From assembly GCA_030068145.1 (NCBI GenBank), contig JAPJBO010000343.1, positions 62,001 to 126,000 on the forward strand: DNA of 64,000 nt, read 5' to 3'. The translations under genes were made by a program, and so were the position numbers. Shown here piece after piece: positions 9,426 to 19,890 of the stretch (its first letter is position 1; every line of letters starts with the position of its first letter). The stretch comes from Diplonema papillatum. Its lineage: Eukaryota; Euglenozoa; Diplonemea; Diplonemida; Diplonemidae. The notes below the pieces were generated by a model, which worked only from the letters and a program-made list of their open reading frames with translations, did no database searches and was not told the origin of the DNA.

Positions 9426-9773
9426 CATCACTCGTCGGCCGCCGCCCCTGTGGCGGCGCAACAAACGCGTTCCATCAGACACGGAGTGTGCACAGTGCGT
9501 TGCATAGGGTAGTCGAAGGCCTGACAAACACAAGAATTTATTGCAACAAATTTATAACCGTTTCCGACGAGGGTTGCCCCTTGCAAAAAGGATTGCATTC
9601 CGGTGTTGTTCGACCGGACTCGTCCACGGCCGCCGCTTCCCTCCACTACGAAGAGACAAAGAAAACGTTCTCCGTGCGAGTTCTCGACCGCACCACCGGT
9701 CAAAACTCGGCACGGCCCTTGCCCGAATCCCCCTTGCTGCGTACCCGCAAGCCCTCTCGTTTTTTTTTTTTTA
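9426..9773. other. Intergenic sequence without a recognised gene
   Basis: It includes a stretch shared with about 43095-43145 (AGGGTAGTCGAAGGCCTGAC) and one resembling 46735-46760. No gene is seen. Confidence 0.4.
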
Positions 9774-10090
9774 CATAAGCGCCAGCTTGAAAGGAAATGC
9801 TCGACGATGCTGCCCGACAAAGAACAGAAGGGATCCCAAGTGCTGTGACTACCGAACCACGTGTTGAACAGACGTGAGGTCATGCGGGTCTACCCCTACA
9901 CGATAAAAATCACACAAACACGACAGGTCAAAGTCACCTGAGTGAGAAAACAACACACGGTGGTGTACGCGAAGAAAACAAATCAGAATTGTGATTGTAG
10001 TTGTATTTGCCCCTCAACCTCTATATTTCCTCCCTTCCATTCGGAGTCGAAGCAACTACGTCGAGTATTTCTTCCGGTTCCCGCCCACCT
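9774..10090 (+). repeat. Dispersed repeat family R4, copy 1
   Basis: R4 carries CATAAGCGCCAGCTTGAAAG, GCTCGACGATGCTGCCCGAC, GGGATCCCAAGTGCTGTGAC, ACCGAACCACGTGTTGAAC and GACGTGAGGTCATGCGGGTC. Further along are an AACAACACACGGTG block and CATTCGGAGTCGAAGCAACT. Other copies are at 13355-13530, 21210-21318, 25590-25880, and a tail-only fragment at 63175-63225. In two places it directly follows the right end of R8. Confidence 0.7.
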
Positions 10091-11504
10091 GGCTGAGGCA
10101 CCTCGCCTGCAACAAACACAGGAAAGTGAAAAAGAACCTATCCTGGGGTGCCCCAGCCAGAGAAGGGTGCGGTGGTCGTTGCTGGGGCTTCTGGACGAGA
10201 GAGGAGCGGGTTCGGGGGGCAAGGGGGCAGGGTGTACTCCCCTGCGCTTTGTGCTGCTCGCACACGCTTGGCGCCCCGCCCCCAATCGACGAAGACGGAG
10301 TTAGGTGCGCCCAGACGGCATTTCTTCGCGAAATGCGGTCTTCGGCGTCGGTCATTTTAGTCACAACCTGGGCTAGCAAAAGTGAAAGTGGTGTGCCAAT
10401 ATGTCGACACCAGGACGCGCGCGTCACCCCCCCCCCCCACAGTTCGGAAAAAGGGGTCATGCCCAATACAGGAAAGGGGGTCCTCCCCTCCTGGAAGCTC
10501 TAGAGCTCCAGGAGGACGGAAGGATCACTACCACTCCTGTTGGTAATATGATGGTCAACCGCGCATGAAATGAAAATCAAAGACTGGCAAATGAAAGAGA
10601 CTGGTATTCATAAGGCAAGAACGCTTTTCACTAGAGCGAGTCAATCACATTCTGAATCGGAGCAGCACTCCGCTCTAGTGACAGAGCTAACAAATCTGGC
10701 ATGACTAATCTATCCAATGCCTCGCTACTCTGAGACACCGCGCCTTTAAACCTCAAAACCCCCCGTGAGAAGAATCTAAAGGTTGCTCTAGACTTACCCG
10801 CGATCGATTGCCGTGCATCCGACCCGCAAGCCATCGCAAGCTTGCCCCAGTCGAGATCCGAAATGGCTGCGTAAAGTGAAGCGCGCGCGGGCTTTAACCA
10901 TCAAACCAAGACATTTCCCCCCCCCCCCCCCCCCCCCAAACACCCCCCCCCCCCCCGGCTGCAGGAACGCAGGACTTACGACAAAAGGCGCAACCACCAC
11001 CAACGGGGAAAGAGGATGGATGAAGAACTCTTCGTTTTTTTTTGTGTTTTTTTTTATGTTTTCTCCTTGAGTTATTCCCCCTGCTTTTTTTTCCCCCGGT
11101 CTTTTTTTTTTTCCTTTTTTTTTTCTCTCTCTTTCTCTAACCCTTGTTTTTCCTCGCCGAACACACAATGCTCCTGAGGATCGTAAAATAAGAAGCCACC
11201 ACCGCCACCAGCGGCGTTATTCTATCGAGCATCATTTAGACGCGTATTGCAGTGGTTTAGGCCCGGGACCGAACGCGACCACCACACTTTACGACTTGTT
11301 GTAGTGTGTTCTCCGTCTTTCGCTCTCTGTCGTCGCGTCTGGATAGTCTCTGTGTGTGTCTGGATGATCTCTTGTGTACTGGCGCGGTCTGGCGAGTGGC
11401 AAGCTCTTATTATTCTCCTTCTTTTTCTTACGAGAACAACTTGGTTACCGTAGCCGAGTTGTTCTCGCCCAAACATGTTCCCAGGCTTACAAACAAAAGT
11501 ATGC
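10091..11504. other. Intergenic sequence with a palindrome and C/T homopolymers
   Basis: No gene is supported. A near-perfect palindrome around AGCTCTAGAGCT lies at about 10487-10515 (arms TCCTGGA/TCCAGGA). Two C-runs lie at 10918-10937 and 10945-10957, and T-rich tracts at 11034-11125. The open frames here are low-complexity and differ on every strand. Confidence 0.45.
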
Positions 11505-11670
11505 AAATTCGGGATAGTTGACTCGACCTCTTGAATTTGTGCTGTCTCACGATTACTGGTATGGCGGAAAAATCTGCGTGCCCGAAAGCAGGACCGACTG
11601 CAGTCCGCAGTTTTGTATCGAAACGATATCTTATTTTCGAAGCTGTCAAGAGCTGCGACTCAACTATTCC
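11505..11670 (+). repeat. Family R8 copy
   Basis: This has a left end GATAGTTGACTCGACCTCTT, a right end GTCAAGAGCTGCGACTCAAC-TATTC, and a C-run immediately after. It has no nested insertion, so its length of about 160 bp gives the base size of R8. Confidence 0.6.
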
Positions 11671-12597
11671 CCCCCCCCCCCCCCTTGAAAACAAATACGC
11701 AAAAATGCTGCAGCTGTGCCGCGCGGATGGGGAAAACGCTGGAAAAGCGCAGATATTAAGCCCCAGAGGGCGTGTCTGTGCGTGTGAAAATGAAAACGCT
11801 GATTGCCTTTTCATTTGTCGTATAAGACGCTAGTCTTAGAAGACTAGTATTAACCGACTAATGATATACTGTGAAACAGGGCCTCTCGCTCCCTCACACA
11901 ACCGCTCACGCTCTTGCTCACCCAATCCCGCCCCCTGGCTTTCCGTGTCCTGAGGCGCCGCGATGGAAATGTGGCAAACACACGAAGATCATTAACAGTT
12001 GGTTCGTTTTTCTACTTACACTTTTACGCAGCGGCACTGAGACTGGAGCTAATTGCAGCACGAGACGCACACTAAGGAGGAAAATATTCATTCATCATGA
12101 GGGTCCGCTGCCCACCCTGTTACTGTCGTATCAGTTGAAAAGCACCCAGCTCCGGAAGTGTTCTCGCTTGACAAATTGCACACCATACCCCCCCCCTCCC
12201 AAACCATGTTTTTCTCTTATCATTCCTCCTCACGGATACTGTGGACTCGCACTGCCCCTTTTCCTCTCCCCTCGTTCTATTCGAAAAGGACTCGGTGCTA
12301 CTGGGCGGGGGGGGGGGAGAGCTAATTACAATTACCGGTATATTAACGGGATACCGGTACGTTGGTATTACCGGTTCTTCGTTAAACCTCGCTTTTGTGG
12401 TGCGGACTGCGATCAATGCATGAAATAGGGTCCAAATACTGTCCTCAGAATATTGACTAGACGACCCGGAAAGACGGCTTTTTGCGTGTGTGACATTCTT
12501 TTCTGAAGGTTTCATTCGCCAGATTTTGCTCGACGTGTCCTTCTATCAGCATTAACCGTAAACTCTGGTTGACTTCACCCCCTCAGTAGCGTCCAAC
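11671..12597. other. Intergenic sequence without a recognised gene
   Basis: It contains C-runs (11670-11684, 12188-12197), a G-run (12306-12317) and a purine/pyrimidine-mixed region with repeated ACCGGTA (12332-12372). No gene is recognised. Confidence 0.4.
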
Positions 12598-12790
12598 ATG
12601 CTCATGAGAGGCAGTGCTCAGCCAAACTACCAAAATTGCACGGCGGAGTCCAGCATCAGAAGCTGGAGTTACAGCGCGTGTGCTACAACCAAAACGCGTG
12701 TAAATGCACACCCAAAAAAGCGGCCGTTTTTTGACTCCAGCTTTAGCTACAGCATCTGAAGCTGGACTCCACCCGTGTAAGCTAAGATCC
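12598..12790. repeat. Palindrome-rich repeat family R15 (copy)
   Basis: Repeated CCAGCATCAGAAGCTGGAGT-type inverted pairs occur with ACCAAAACGCGTGTAAATGC. The family recurs at 15455-15560, 42795-42860, 46805-46925 and 49855-49940, where it also has GCGGGTGTGACACCCGC palindromes. It probably folds into hairpins. The class is unknown. Confidence 0.5.
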
Positions 12791-12954
12791 CCCCACCCCA
12801 TCCGGAAACGCAACAACACGAAGCACTGGGAAGCAGTGTAAAAAAGGGCCGAAATGCATCAATCTGGGTACTCATCCATGCGGGATTGCGGGTGCGTCTT
12901 TTTCTTGAAACATGCATGCGCGTGGGAGGGCCAAGACTAAATTCAAAGCGTCGC

Positions 12955-13270
12955 AACACTTACAAACTTGGTTCGCCGTAGTTAAAGTGTACGCATACCT
13001 ACTTCCCTCATACTACCCGCCTCACCGCCTCAATGGTCAACCGGAGACCCTAAAACACCGAACCTCTAAACCACAATGAACGCTAGAAAAGCACCTGCTT
13101 TTGTCGGAAGTACTCGTGTGATGGTCGTCGGAATAATTATTGCAAAACAATGCACAACAGTAGTGTACAATCAGCAGGAGAACATGCGCTGCAGGCCACA
13201 CGAAACGCTGGTAAAATTTGGGTTTCGAGGTGGGACGAGGGTGACACCTTTTTTTGTGCGTACTACATGA
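12955..13270 (+). repeat. Family R2 copy followed by a diverged R3 copy
   Basis: R2 reads CACTTACAAACTTGG, GTAGTTAAAGTGTACGCAT, CCTCAATGGTCAACCGGAGA, CCCTAAAACACCGAACCTCT and AACCACAATGAACGCTAGAA. Other R2 copies are at 31110-31228, 34645-34722, 49803-49865 and 51405-51532, with a diverged one at 61570-61620 inside a PSMA3 intron. From about 13080 it runs into a diverged R3 copy (GCACCTGCTTTTGTCGGAAG ... CACGAAACGCTGG). Confidence 0.6.
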
Positions 13271-13530
13271 AACTTACCAAAACAGGTGAGTTCCGCTAGT
13301 GCGCACAAACAAAACTTTTTCCATCTGTCTTTGTCAAGAGCTGCGAGTCAACTATTCCTACATAAGCGCCAGCTTGGAAGGAAACGCTCGACGAAGCTGC
13401 CAGACAAAGGACCGAAGCGATCCCAAGTGCTAAAACTACCGAACCACGTGTTGAACGGACGTGAGGTCATGCCGATCTACCCTTACACGAGAACACAAAA
13501 ACACAGGTCAAAAGTTCTGACTCCTGAGTG
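13255..13530 (+). repeat. R7-like tail, R8 right end and R4 copy in a row
   Basis: A ACATGAAACTTACCAAAACAGG ... GCGCACAAACAAAA segment (shared with 19795-19846, 21130-21184 and 33308-33356) is followed by the R8 right end (GTCAAGAGCTGCGAGTCAAC) and R4. The order R8-right then R4 also occurs elsewhere, so these may be parts of one longer element. Confidence 0.55.
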
Positions 13531-14191
13531 AAGAAGAAGAAGAAGAAGATGAAGAAAAAGGCCGCACCTGGTCCAGGAACGTGACGGTCCACCACAGCTT
13601 GCAAAGCTTGAGTCGGAGGCAGCACAGTGCCACAACCCCGTCCGCTCTGCCCTGCGGCTGACCGTCTCGACGAGCTTGTGTTCAGCGCAAGCGCCAAGCC
13701 CCAAGGTGCGCCAAGCCTTGATGCTTTAGTTTGGGAAATCGGTAGCCACTTGACCCGCAGGCCCGTGGCTCTGCAGTACCGCTGAACACGTGAATTTTGG
13801 CTGCCGTGTAGCAGGCTTTCCCTGGTACCTACTCCTGACTCCTGAGTGAAAAAAAAAAAAAAAAAAACAACACACGGTGATTGTATCCGCCCCCATCATA
13901 TGTGCGTGATATGTGCGTGTGCGAAATAAATTCCAGGCGTGAAGAAAGGCACCTCAGACTTCCGCCCTTGCACCGCCCGTATTTCCCAGAATTCGAGCCA
14001 ACTCCCGAAAGGGATCCCGAGTCGATGTTGGCTCGGAAACGCGCGAAAAAAGCATTATTGAGGTCTCCGCAGTGCCATGCAGTCGTAAGCGCTGCTTTGG
14101 TTCCTTGCCCCGACCCAGGATACGGGGAAAACCCGGGATGCTCCAACCAAAAAAAAAAAAAAAAAAAAAGAAGTTAGATTCCTCACACATT
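13531..14191. other. Intergenic sequence, R4 tail fragment
   Basis: There is an R4 tail (CCTGAGTGAAAAA, ACAACACACGGTG) near 13835-13880 and A-runs at 13850-13867 and 14151-14169. A GAA-rich patch lies at 13533-13560. No gene is recognised. Confidence 0.4.
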
Positions 14192-15211
14192 TGGTACCCC
14201 CGAAAACCGAGGTTTCGAAGTACGCAAGGACTCCGCACAAACTACGCAAGACGAAGGGGAAGCGCGAAGCCCCCAGCCCGGACGGATCAACAAGACGCAA
14301 GACCAGGCGACCAAGAGAAGGAAGGGGACGCGACCCAGAGACCCGAGCTATGTAGCTTGGAACTAGTGTGATGGACCTTTCTTCGGAGGGGCTCACGCAC
14401 TCAAAGATCGACATATACGCACAAACCACGCAGGAACTACGCAATACGGGGTAGGGCTACATTTTGATACTCCACATGCAGCTGGTGGCTAACTGAGTGT
14501 CTAAACGGTCGTCACAGGGCTTGCCACTGCGGCCAAAGAAAGTCCAGTGCTCTTATAAAATGTAGCCCTCGCCGTTTCACAGGAACTACGCAATACGGGG
14601 TAGGGCTACATTTTGATACTCCACATGCAGCTGGTGGCTAACTGAGTGTCTAAACGGTCGTCACAGGGCTTGCCACTGCGGCCAAAGAAAGTCCAGTACT
14701 CTTATAAAATGTAGCCCTCGCCGTTTCACAGGAACTACGCAATACGGGGTAGGGCTACATTTTGATACTCCACATGCAGCTGGTGGCTAACTGAGTGTCT
14801 AAACGGTCGTCACAGGGCTTGCCACTGCGGCCAAAGAAAGTCCAGTACTCTTATAAAATGTAGCCCTCGCCGTTTCACAGGAACTACGCAATACGGGGTA
14901 GGGCTACATTTTGATACTCCACATGCAGCTGGTGGCTAACTGAGTGTCTAAACGGTCGTCACAGGGCTTGCCACTGCGGCCAAAGAAAGTCCAGTACTCT
15001 TATAAAATGTAGCCCTCGCCGTTTCACAGGAACTACGCAATACGGGGCAGGGCTACATTTTGATACTCCACATGCAGCTGGTGGCTAACTGAGTGTCTAA
15101 ACGGTCGTCACAGGGCTTGCCACTGCGGCCAAAGAAAGTCCAGTACTCTTATAAAATGTAGCCCTCGCCGTTTCACAGGAACTACGCAGTATGGAGTTTT
15201 CGGGTGTACCA
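14192..15211. mobile_element. Family R10 TIR element carrying a satellite array
   Basis: The ends are tGGTACCCCCGAAAACC and its inverted counterpart GTTTTCGGGTGTACCa, flanked on both sides by ACATT (14187-14191 and 15212-15216), a possible 5-bp target duplication. After the left end comes a block shared with the other R10 copies (GACGAAGGGGAAGCGCGAAG ... GACGCGACCCAGAGACC ... CTTTCTTCGGAGGGGCTCAC), then five tandem 149-bp units. No complete transposase is present, so it is non-autonomous. Related elements are at 23904-24467, 39297-39617 and 54606-55590. Confidence 0.75.
14431..15178. repeat. 149-bp satellite array, five units
   Basis: Units start at 14431, 14580, 14729, 14878 and 15027 with CAGGAACTACGCAATACGGG, so the period is exactly 149 bp. 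Units are nearly identical (one or two substitutions). Each unit has inverted ends: AGGGCTACATTTT near its start and AAAATGTAGCCCT near its end, so each monomer can fold as a long hairpin. The same monomer forms a six-unit array at 54642-55535, 40 kb away. Confidence 0.9.
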
Positions 15212-15670
15212 ACATTACATGTGGCTGGCAAAAAAACCCCGTTCAAAAGAAGAAAACCGGTCGCAAGACCAAACTGATCGTCCTTCGGGATCGCCTCCGT
15301 TTTTCCGCAGAAGAAAAACGGCAGACCTTCGGCCCTACCCGGTGCCACGAAGGAAGTAAACCCAAAACGTAGGTACGAGCTGTGTTTCCAGTCCAGTGGC
15401 TGTGACCCCCCCTCTTTCAGGTTTCATTGCCCTACATGGTGCAGCCCAGCCTCGGAGATGAAAAAGCGGGTGCCACACCCGCTTTTCGGGTGTGGATTAA
15501 CACGTGTTGAGGCTGTAGCACACCCGCTTTTCGGGTGTGACTCGGGCACACCCTCTTTAACTCCAGCTTCTGAGGCTGACCTCACCGTGTACTATGGGGA
15601 GCGCTTGATGCTAGCATCAGTCGCGCATGAGAGGCAGTGTTCTAAGTGTCCCTAAAAACTAAGATTTTCC
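15212..15670. repeat. R15 palindromes and R5 terminal fragment
   Basis: At about 15460-15545 GCGGGTGCCACACCCGC and ACACCCGCTTTTCGGGTGTG hairpins occur (family R15). At 15625-15670 there is the R5 terminus (GAGAGGCAGTGTTCTAAGTG ... ACTAAGATTTTCC). No gene is seen. Confidence 0.5.
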
Positions 15671-15847
15671 TCTCGGGGGTCGCCAGTCGCTTTTAACGGG
15701 AACCCGGACGCTATCAGCCCAGTCGAGTAGAAGGAAGGCGCGTGAAGCATTCTCTTCCGCGTTAACCGAGAACAAAAAACGCAGACGGAAAAAAAGGATA
15801 GTCGTTTTGGGGGAAAAAAAGAAGAGCATTCGTAATTAATCCAGCAA

Positions 15848-16054
15848 ATGAGCCAATTCACCAACCCCCTGAACACGATTACGCGCGAGGGTACACTATC
15901 GCCCAAGCGCCGTGAAGAAGCAGAAATCGACGCGCAACCGATGAACCTGGACGAGCAATCGAAGGAAAAGCGAAGCACCAAGCGCGCGCCTGAGCGCGAC
16001 GATCAAGACGAGCTAAAGAGGCGAAATAATGGCACATCACGTGCGAAGAGATAA
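15848..16054 (+). CDS. Small charged open frame, uncharacterised (doubtful)
   Basis: This 68-codon frame starts at ATG and is open upstream. It encodes a very hydrophilic, Arg/Lys/Glu/Asp-rich product (ending near NNGTSRAKR) without Cys, signal peptide or membrane segment. Composition is more protein-like than neighbouring frames, but no family is recognised and no splice partners are evident. It overlaps the start of a dispersed repeat (16040-16330). It could be a remnant exon, a transposon fragment or chance. Confidence 0.2.
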   Translation: MSQFTNPLNTITREGTLSPKRREEAEIDAQPMNLDEQSKEKRSTKRAPERDDQDELKRRNNGTSRAKR

Positions 16055-16507
16055 CAGCGCCGCCGGTGATGCAGATTATCACCGCAGATTCTTTGCATTC
16101 CAACCCAAGAATTTACGCGGCGATTACACTCGAGTACGCGGCTATTACTCGATTCCGCTCGACTTTTCGCTCGATTACGTTCAACGAAACTCGAAAACGT
16201 TCTACAAGGAATGGAGATTATCGTCACAGATTCTTTGCATTCTAACCCAAACCATCTCAAGCGAAAACACTCGACGACGTTGGACCGGGGAGAGTGGGGT
16301 GAATTGGCTCAGCGCAAACTCCAAGAATAGAACAGGTTGCACAACCTCCTGCTGTACCCACCGCGATGCAGAGGGAGAAACAGTCCCTCCCCCTACCACC
16401 CCGTATATCTCGACTAGCCAGTGTGGTCGGGGGTGCGCGGGGAGCGTTGTGCACAGGTGGATAGCACGATACAACAACCGACGATCACGCAACATTTTCT
16501 TGTTGGA
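16040..16507 (+). repeat. Dispersed repeat family R16
   Basis: This contains repeated short blocks (CGGCGATTAC, ACTCGA/CTCGATTACG), GATTCTTTGCATTCTAACCC twice (near 16087 and 16225), and GTGAATTGGCTC. A shorter relative is at 23420-23560 (TCGATTACGTGGCG, TTATTTGCATTCTAGCCCAA, GGTGAATTGGCTCG). No gene is recognised. Confidence 0.45.
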
Positions 16508-16820
16508 AAGTATACACGAATACTGCAGGGAATAGTTGACTAGCCTTGAAGTTGGGCTGCTCTCCTCGACGCCGGGATGTCGGAAGCCTCCTAGCGCACC
16601 CTGCAGGAGGACTGAACTTCCAAGCTAACTTTCCTTTTTTATGATCAGTACATGGAATAGGATGACACATACTACTACTACTACTGATCAGTACATGTGT
16701 TTCCATTTGTACTCGAGGGAACACTTTCGGAACAACGGTGTCGTTAATCAGTACCAGTACCAAGCTCTCGTCTCCGGAAATGTTCCCTGCCTGTCAAGAG
16801 CTGCGAGTCAACTATTCTGC
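16508..16820 (+). repeat. Family R8 copy with an internal insertion
   Basis: The left end AATACTGCAGGGAATAGTTG is at 16521 and the right end GTCAAGAGCTGCGAGTCAAC at 16794. Inside is a direct repeat of GATCAGTACATG (16643 and 16686) around a (TAC)n run, which may mark a nested insertion. Confidence 0.55.
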
Positions 16821-16989
16821 TCCCGTACTCCCCGAATCAGATCCAACGAAGATCCGCCCTCTTCCTCCCTCTCGCCTTCATCCGGAAACATCATTATCCT
16901 CTTCATCTCGAACACACGTACAACCAAAAAGCAAGCCAGCTGAAAGGTGTGCGTGGGGTGGGGACCAGGCCAAATCCACAGCGTGTTTG

Positions 16990-17430
16990 TTATGTATTGG
17001 CGTCGGTCACAGAGTCACAAAGTTGGCTTGCGCTACGAACCGCCGCCTGGCTGAAAACAGGGTGGGCGTTTTTAGAGAGTAGGGTAACTTGAGAGACTAG
17101 ATTTTTCAAGCGACACTCAACTGCTGATGGGCACGGGCAAACCCAGCCCGCTAATGCGTTCGACGACCTGATGAGTCTCACGCTTTTGCAAATCCCATTG
17201 ACTATCGCCTCTGGCTCGGCCTTCAGGGTTCCCAGAGCCAAGACATCCGCCGATAAGTGCAATTGAATGTCACCCTCGATCAACCGCAGTTGAGCCGAGG
17301 GGAACAGTTGTTTTGCCTTAGAGATCCGGGTCTCCGGGTGTTTTTGGGGGCTTTCGCCGGCATCGAATGGTGGCGTTGGCCGTCGTACCAACGCAGCGGC
17401 GCGCTTCACGTGCAGTCGATTAGTCGATTA
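16990..17430 (-). pseudogene. Protein-like minus-strand frame without ATG (uncharacterised)
   Basis: This frame of about 145 codons runs from an in-frame stop near 17430 to a TAA at 16990. It contains no upstream ATG. The middle (SAQLRLIEGDIQLHLSADVL and following) has ordinary globular-protein composition, unlike most frames here. Its last 30 codons lie in sequence resembling repeat R6. I recognise no family. It may be an exon or a decayed transposon-encoded protein. Confidence 0.25.
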
Positions 17431-18429
17431 TTCAAGCCCAAGACCCGAGTGCGATGAGACCAGAAGCTAGCTGCCAGTTCCTACTGCCAACCAGGACCTT
17501 GGATTGCGGCAAAAAAGCCTGACCCCCCCCCTCTCGCAATTCCCTGCCCAGCCTCTGCGTTTTTTGTCTCGTCTGCTGGTGTACAAGAGTGGCACAACCC
17601 CGGCGCCCCTAGCCCGGATGCCTTCAAAAACCACCGTTTTACTAACCAGCCTGACCCCCCGTTCCCAATCCACCACTCAAGATGCACAAGAAGCAAGCAA
17701 AAAATGGGGAATTCGGCGAGTTGAAAAAGAAGCGCCGCTCATACCAATTCCCAATCACAAAAGCACCAAAACTACTTAAAATTCTTCTTCAAGCACAAAG
17801 CCAGCTACACAGCGGCGGTTAGTGTGAAGCAGAAAGAGAAAAAATAAAAAAGAAAAAAGGCAAAACCAAAAGACGTAAAAAGAGTAGAGGTTGAAACTCG
17901 TCTCCAGACGGCCCCCCTCCCCCCTCTTATGCCGATGCTTGCAAACACTAAACTAAGATTTACTCCCCCGGGGTTTCGTACCGCCCGAGGAGTCTTGCGC
18001 TCCCTTCCTAATAAACATCTTCCCCCAGGGGGAATTGTACAAGGACCTGTTGTGCGACGCCCGCTCATACTCCAATCCGGGGGTAAATACGCAAAATGAT
18101 CATCATCGCCAAGTTGTATGTCTCAGTGAAGGGGCCCTGAAGACTCGAAAAAGAAATTCCTGTCCCAACATTCATACACGGGTAGGGAGTGTGTTGCGCG
18201 TTGTGCTTGCACTGATGACTTGCGCCAACTTGCTACCAAGACACTCCCATTCAAAAAGAGTTCAAAGCGAGCCTTCACTCTACAAAGGAGAACACTTTGT
18301 CATCATCGAATCCTCATTCTGTGCTTGCATTGACTCAGGGGGGGTGGCTGGTGCTGATTTTATTGACGGGTTTGTCTATTTGTCTCCGAACCCAGCATGT
18401 TCAGGTCAATTTCCGTTTTTGAGGTTTAT
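17431..18429. other. Intergenic sequence with an R5 fragment
   Basis: About 17945-18015 resembles the middle of R5 (ACTAAGATT, TTTCGTACCGCCCGAGGAGTC, AACATCTTCC). About 18250-18285 has an R1-like tail (GTTCAAAGCGAGCCTTCACT). No gene is supported. Confidence 0.4.
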
Positions 18430-18600
18430 TTTCGTGGGTGTTGCCCTTCAATGTATTGTGCAGGCTAAAAAGACGTAGACAGCCTGTTTTGGTGGTTGAT
18501 CAGAATTCCTTACCTGAAAATGACGCAAGGTAAATACAAGTGGGAAAACGATCAAACCGGCACGCACAAACAAAACGAACCGCCTGCCTTTTTTTCTGCT
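18430..18600 (+). repeat. Dispersed repeat family R9, copy 1
   Basis: R9 reads TTGCCCTTCAATGTATTGTG, CAGGCTAAAAAGACGTAGAC, GGTTGATCAGAATTCCTTAC, CTGAAAATGACGCAAGG and GGGAAAACGATCAAACCGGC, ending in CGCACAAACAAAA. Other copies are at 31875-32075 and, partial, 49540-49615. Confidence 0.65.
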
Positions 18601-19657
18601 AAACCGAACATGTATGTGTCAACACACGCCTGCCAGGCGGTCTCGTCCGCCAGTCAGAACGCCCCCGGCTGCCACCATCGGTGCAACAATCATCTTTGAC
18701 AGGGCCACGGCTCGCTCCGCGCCCACGGCGCAACGACTTGCGCCCGCCGTAGTAGTACGGGATAGTAGTGGGGCGACCGGATACTCCTCGGAGAGATCGT
18801 CCTGCACTCTAACTTGTCTCTCTCTCTCTCTCTCTGTATGTCGGAGTTGGGTCTACGACTCTCCCCCAGTAGTCCAACCAGAATCCCGGTCGCTCGTGCC
18901 ATGCTTGCGTGCGTCCGTTGTGAAAGTGCCTGGCACCCGCCAGCCCCCCTCTGACTTTGAAGTTTGAAATGGTCTGCGTTCGCGCTGTAAGTCGCGTGCA
19001 GTCCCCTTGCGAAGTAGTGCGCGTCTCGGGTAAGCAGCAAGCCGCCGATGCCAAAAGACACCCAACCACCAACCCCCCCGGTCGTTTCCTCAAACTGCTT
19101 CTTCGCTCCATTCCAGCTTCCTTTCCCCAGAATTGAAAAGTCAGGAATCGAAAAAAAAAATAGATAAAAAAAGAGAGAAGTAAAGTATACTTATCAAAAG
19201 TGTGGCTGACAGGTCGGGTACCTCAGATGAGGACAGGCGGCCTGCATGTACATTGTCAACTCGTATTTCCACACACTCTCTTTCCTTCGATACTTCAACC
19301 ATTGGTTGCTGCACACGGCAACCCATGTTGGCTGTGCACTCCTCAAAACGCCGCCACTAAAAAAGGAGACAACATTTGCAACCCCCCCTCAGAACCGAAT
19401 ACCAGGAATCGAAAACGAAATCAAATGTCTGGCTGGAAAGGCTGGAATGACAAAGCTCAAGTAAGGAAAAAAATGAACAGGCCTTCAGCCCTAGGGAGGG
19501 GGAGATGTGAAGATGTGAAAGTGAAGCTTCGGTTGGAGAAGAAAAGAGTTGGAGGTGAGGAAGAAAACTAGAGCTGGTGCCTAGTAAAACTTCAAACATA
19601 CATGAACCGGCAGAATTCTGCCTCAACCACTACAATAAGCACTCTTTTTTTTCTTGC
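18601..19657. repeat. R14 copy with (CT)n and unassigned sequence
   Basis: R14 (GTGGGGCGACCGGATACTCC then (CT)n) spans about 18767-18835. The remainder to 19657 has no recognised gene or repeat. About 19300-19350 shares ACTTCAACCATTGGTTGCTG with 22513-22550. Confidence 0.45.
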
Positions 19658-19890
19658 TAATACTTTATACTGCAGGGAATAGTTGAGTAGACCTCTTGAG
19701 TTTGTGCCAACCAGATTGCGGGAGACGCAGATCTCAGCAGTGCCTGACGCAGAACCTACCCCATTTCGTGAGAAGAATACCGCTTGGGAGCGTACTACAT
19801 GAAACTTACCAAAGCAGATGAGTTCGCTCGTGCGCACAACCAACCACACCAATTTTTCTGCTTTTCACAAGGGCTGCGACTCAATTCTTT
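19658..19890 (+). repeat. Family R8 copy with inserted R7-like tail
   Basis: It has the left end TATACTGCAGGGAATAGTTG and right end GGGCTGCGACTCAATTC. Between them is the ACATGAAACTTACCAAAGCA ... GCGCACAA segment shared with 13255-13312 and 21130-21184. Confidence 0.55.
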
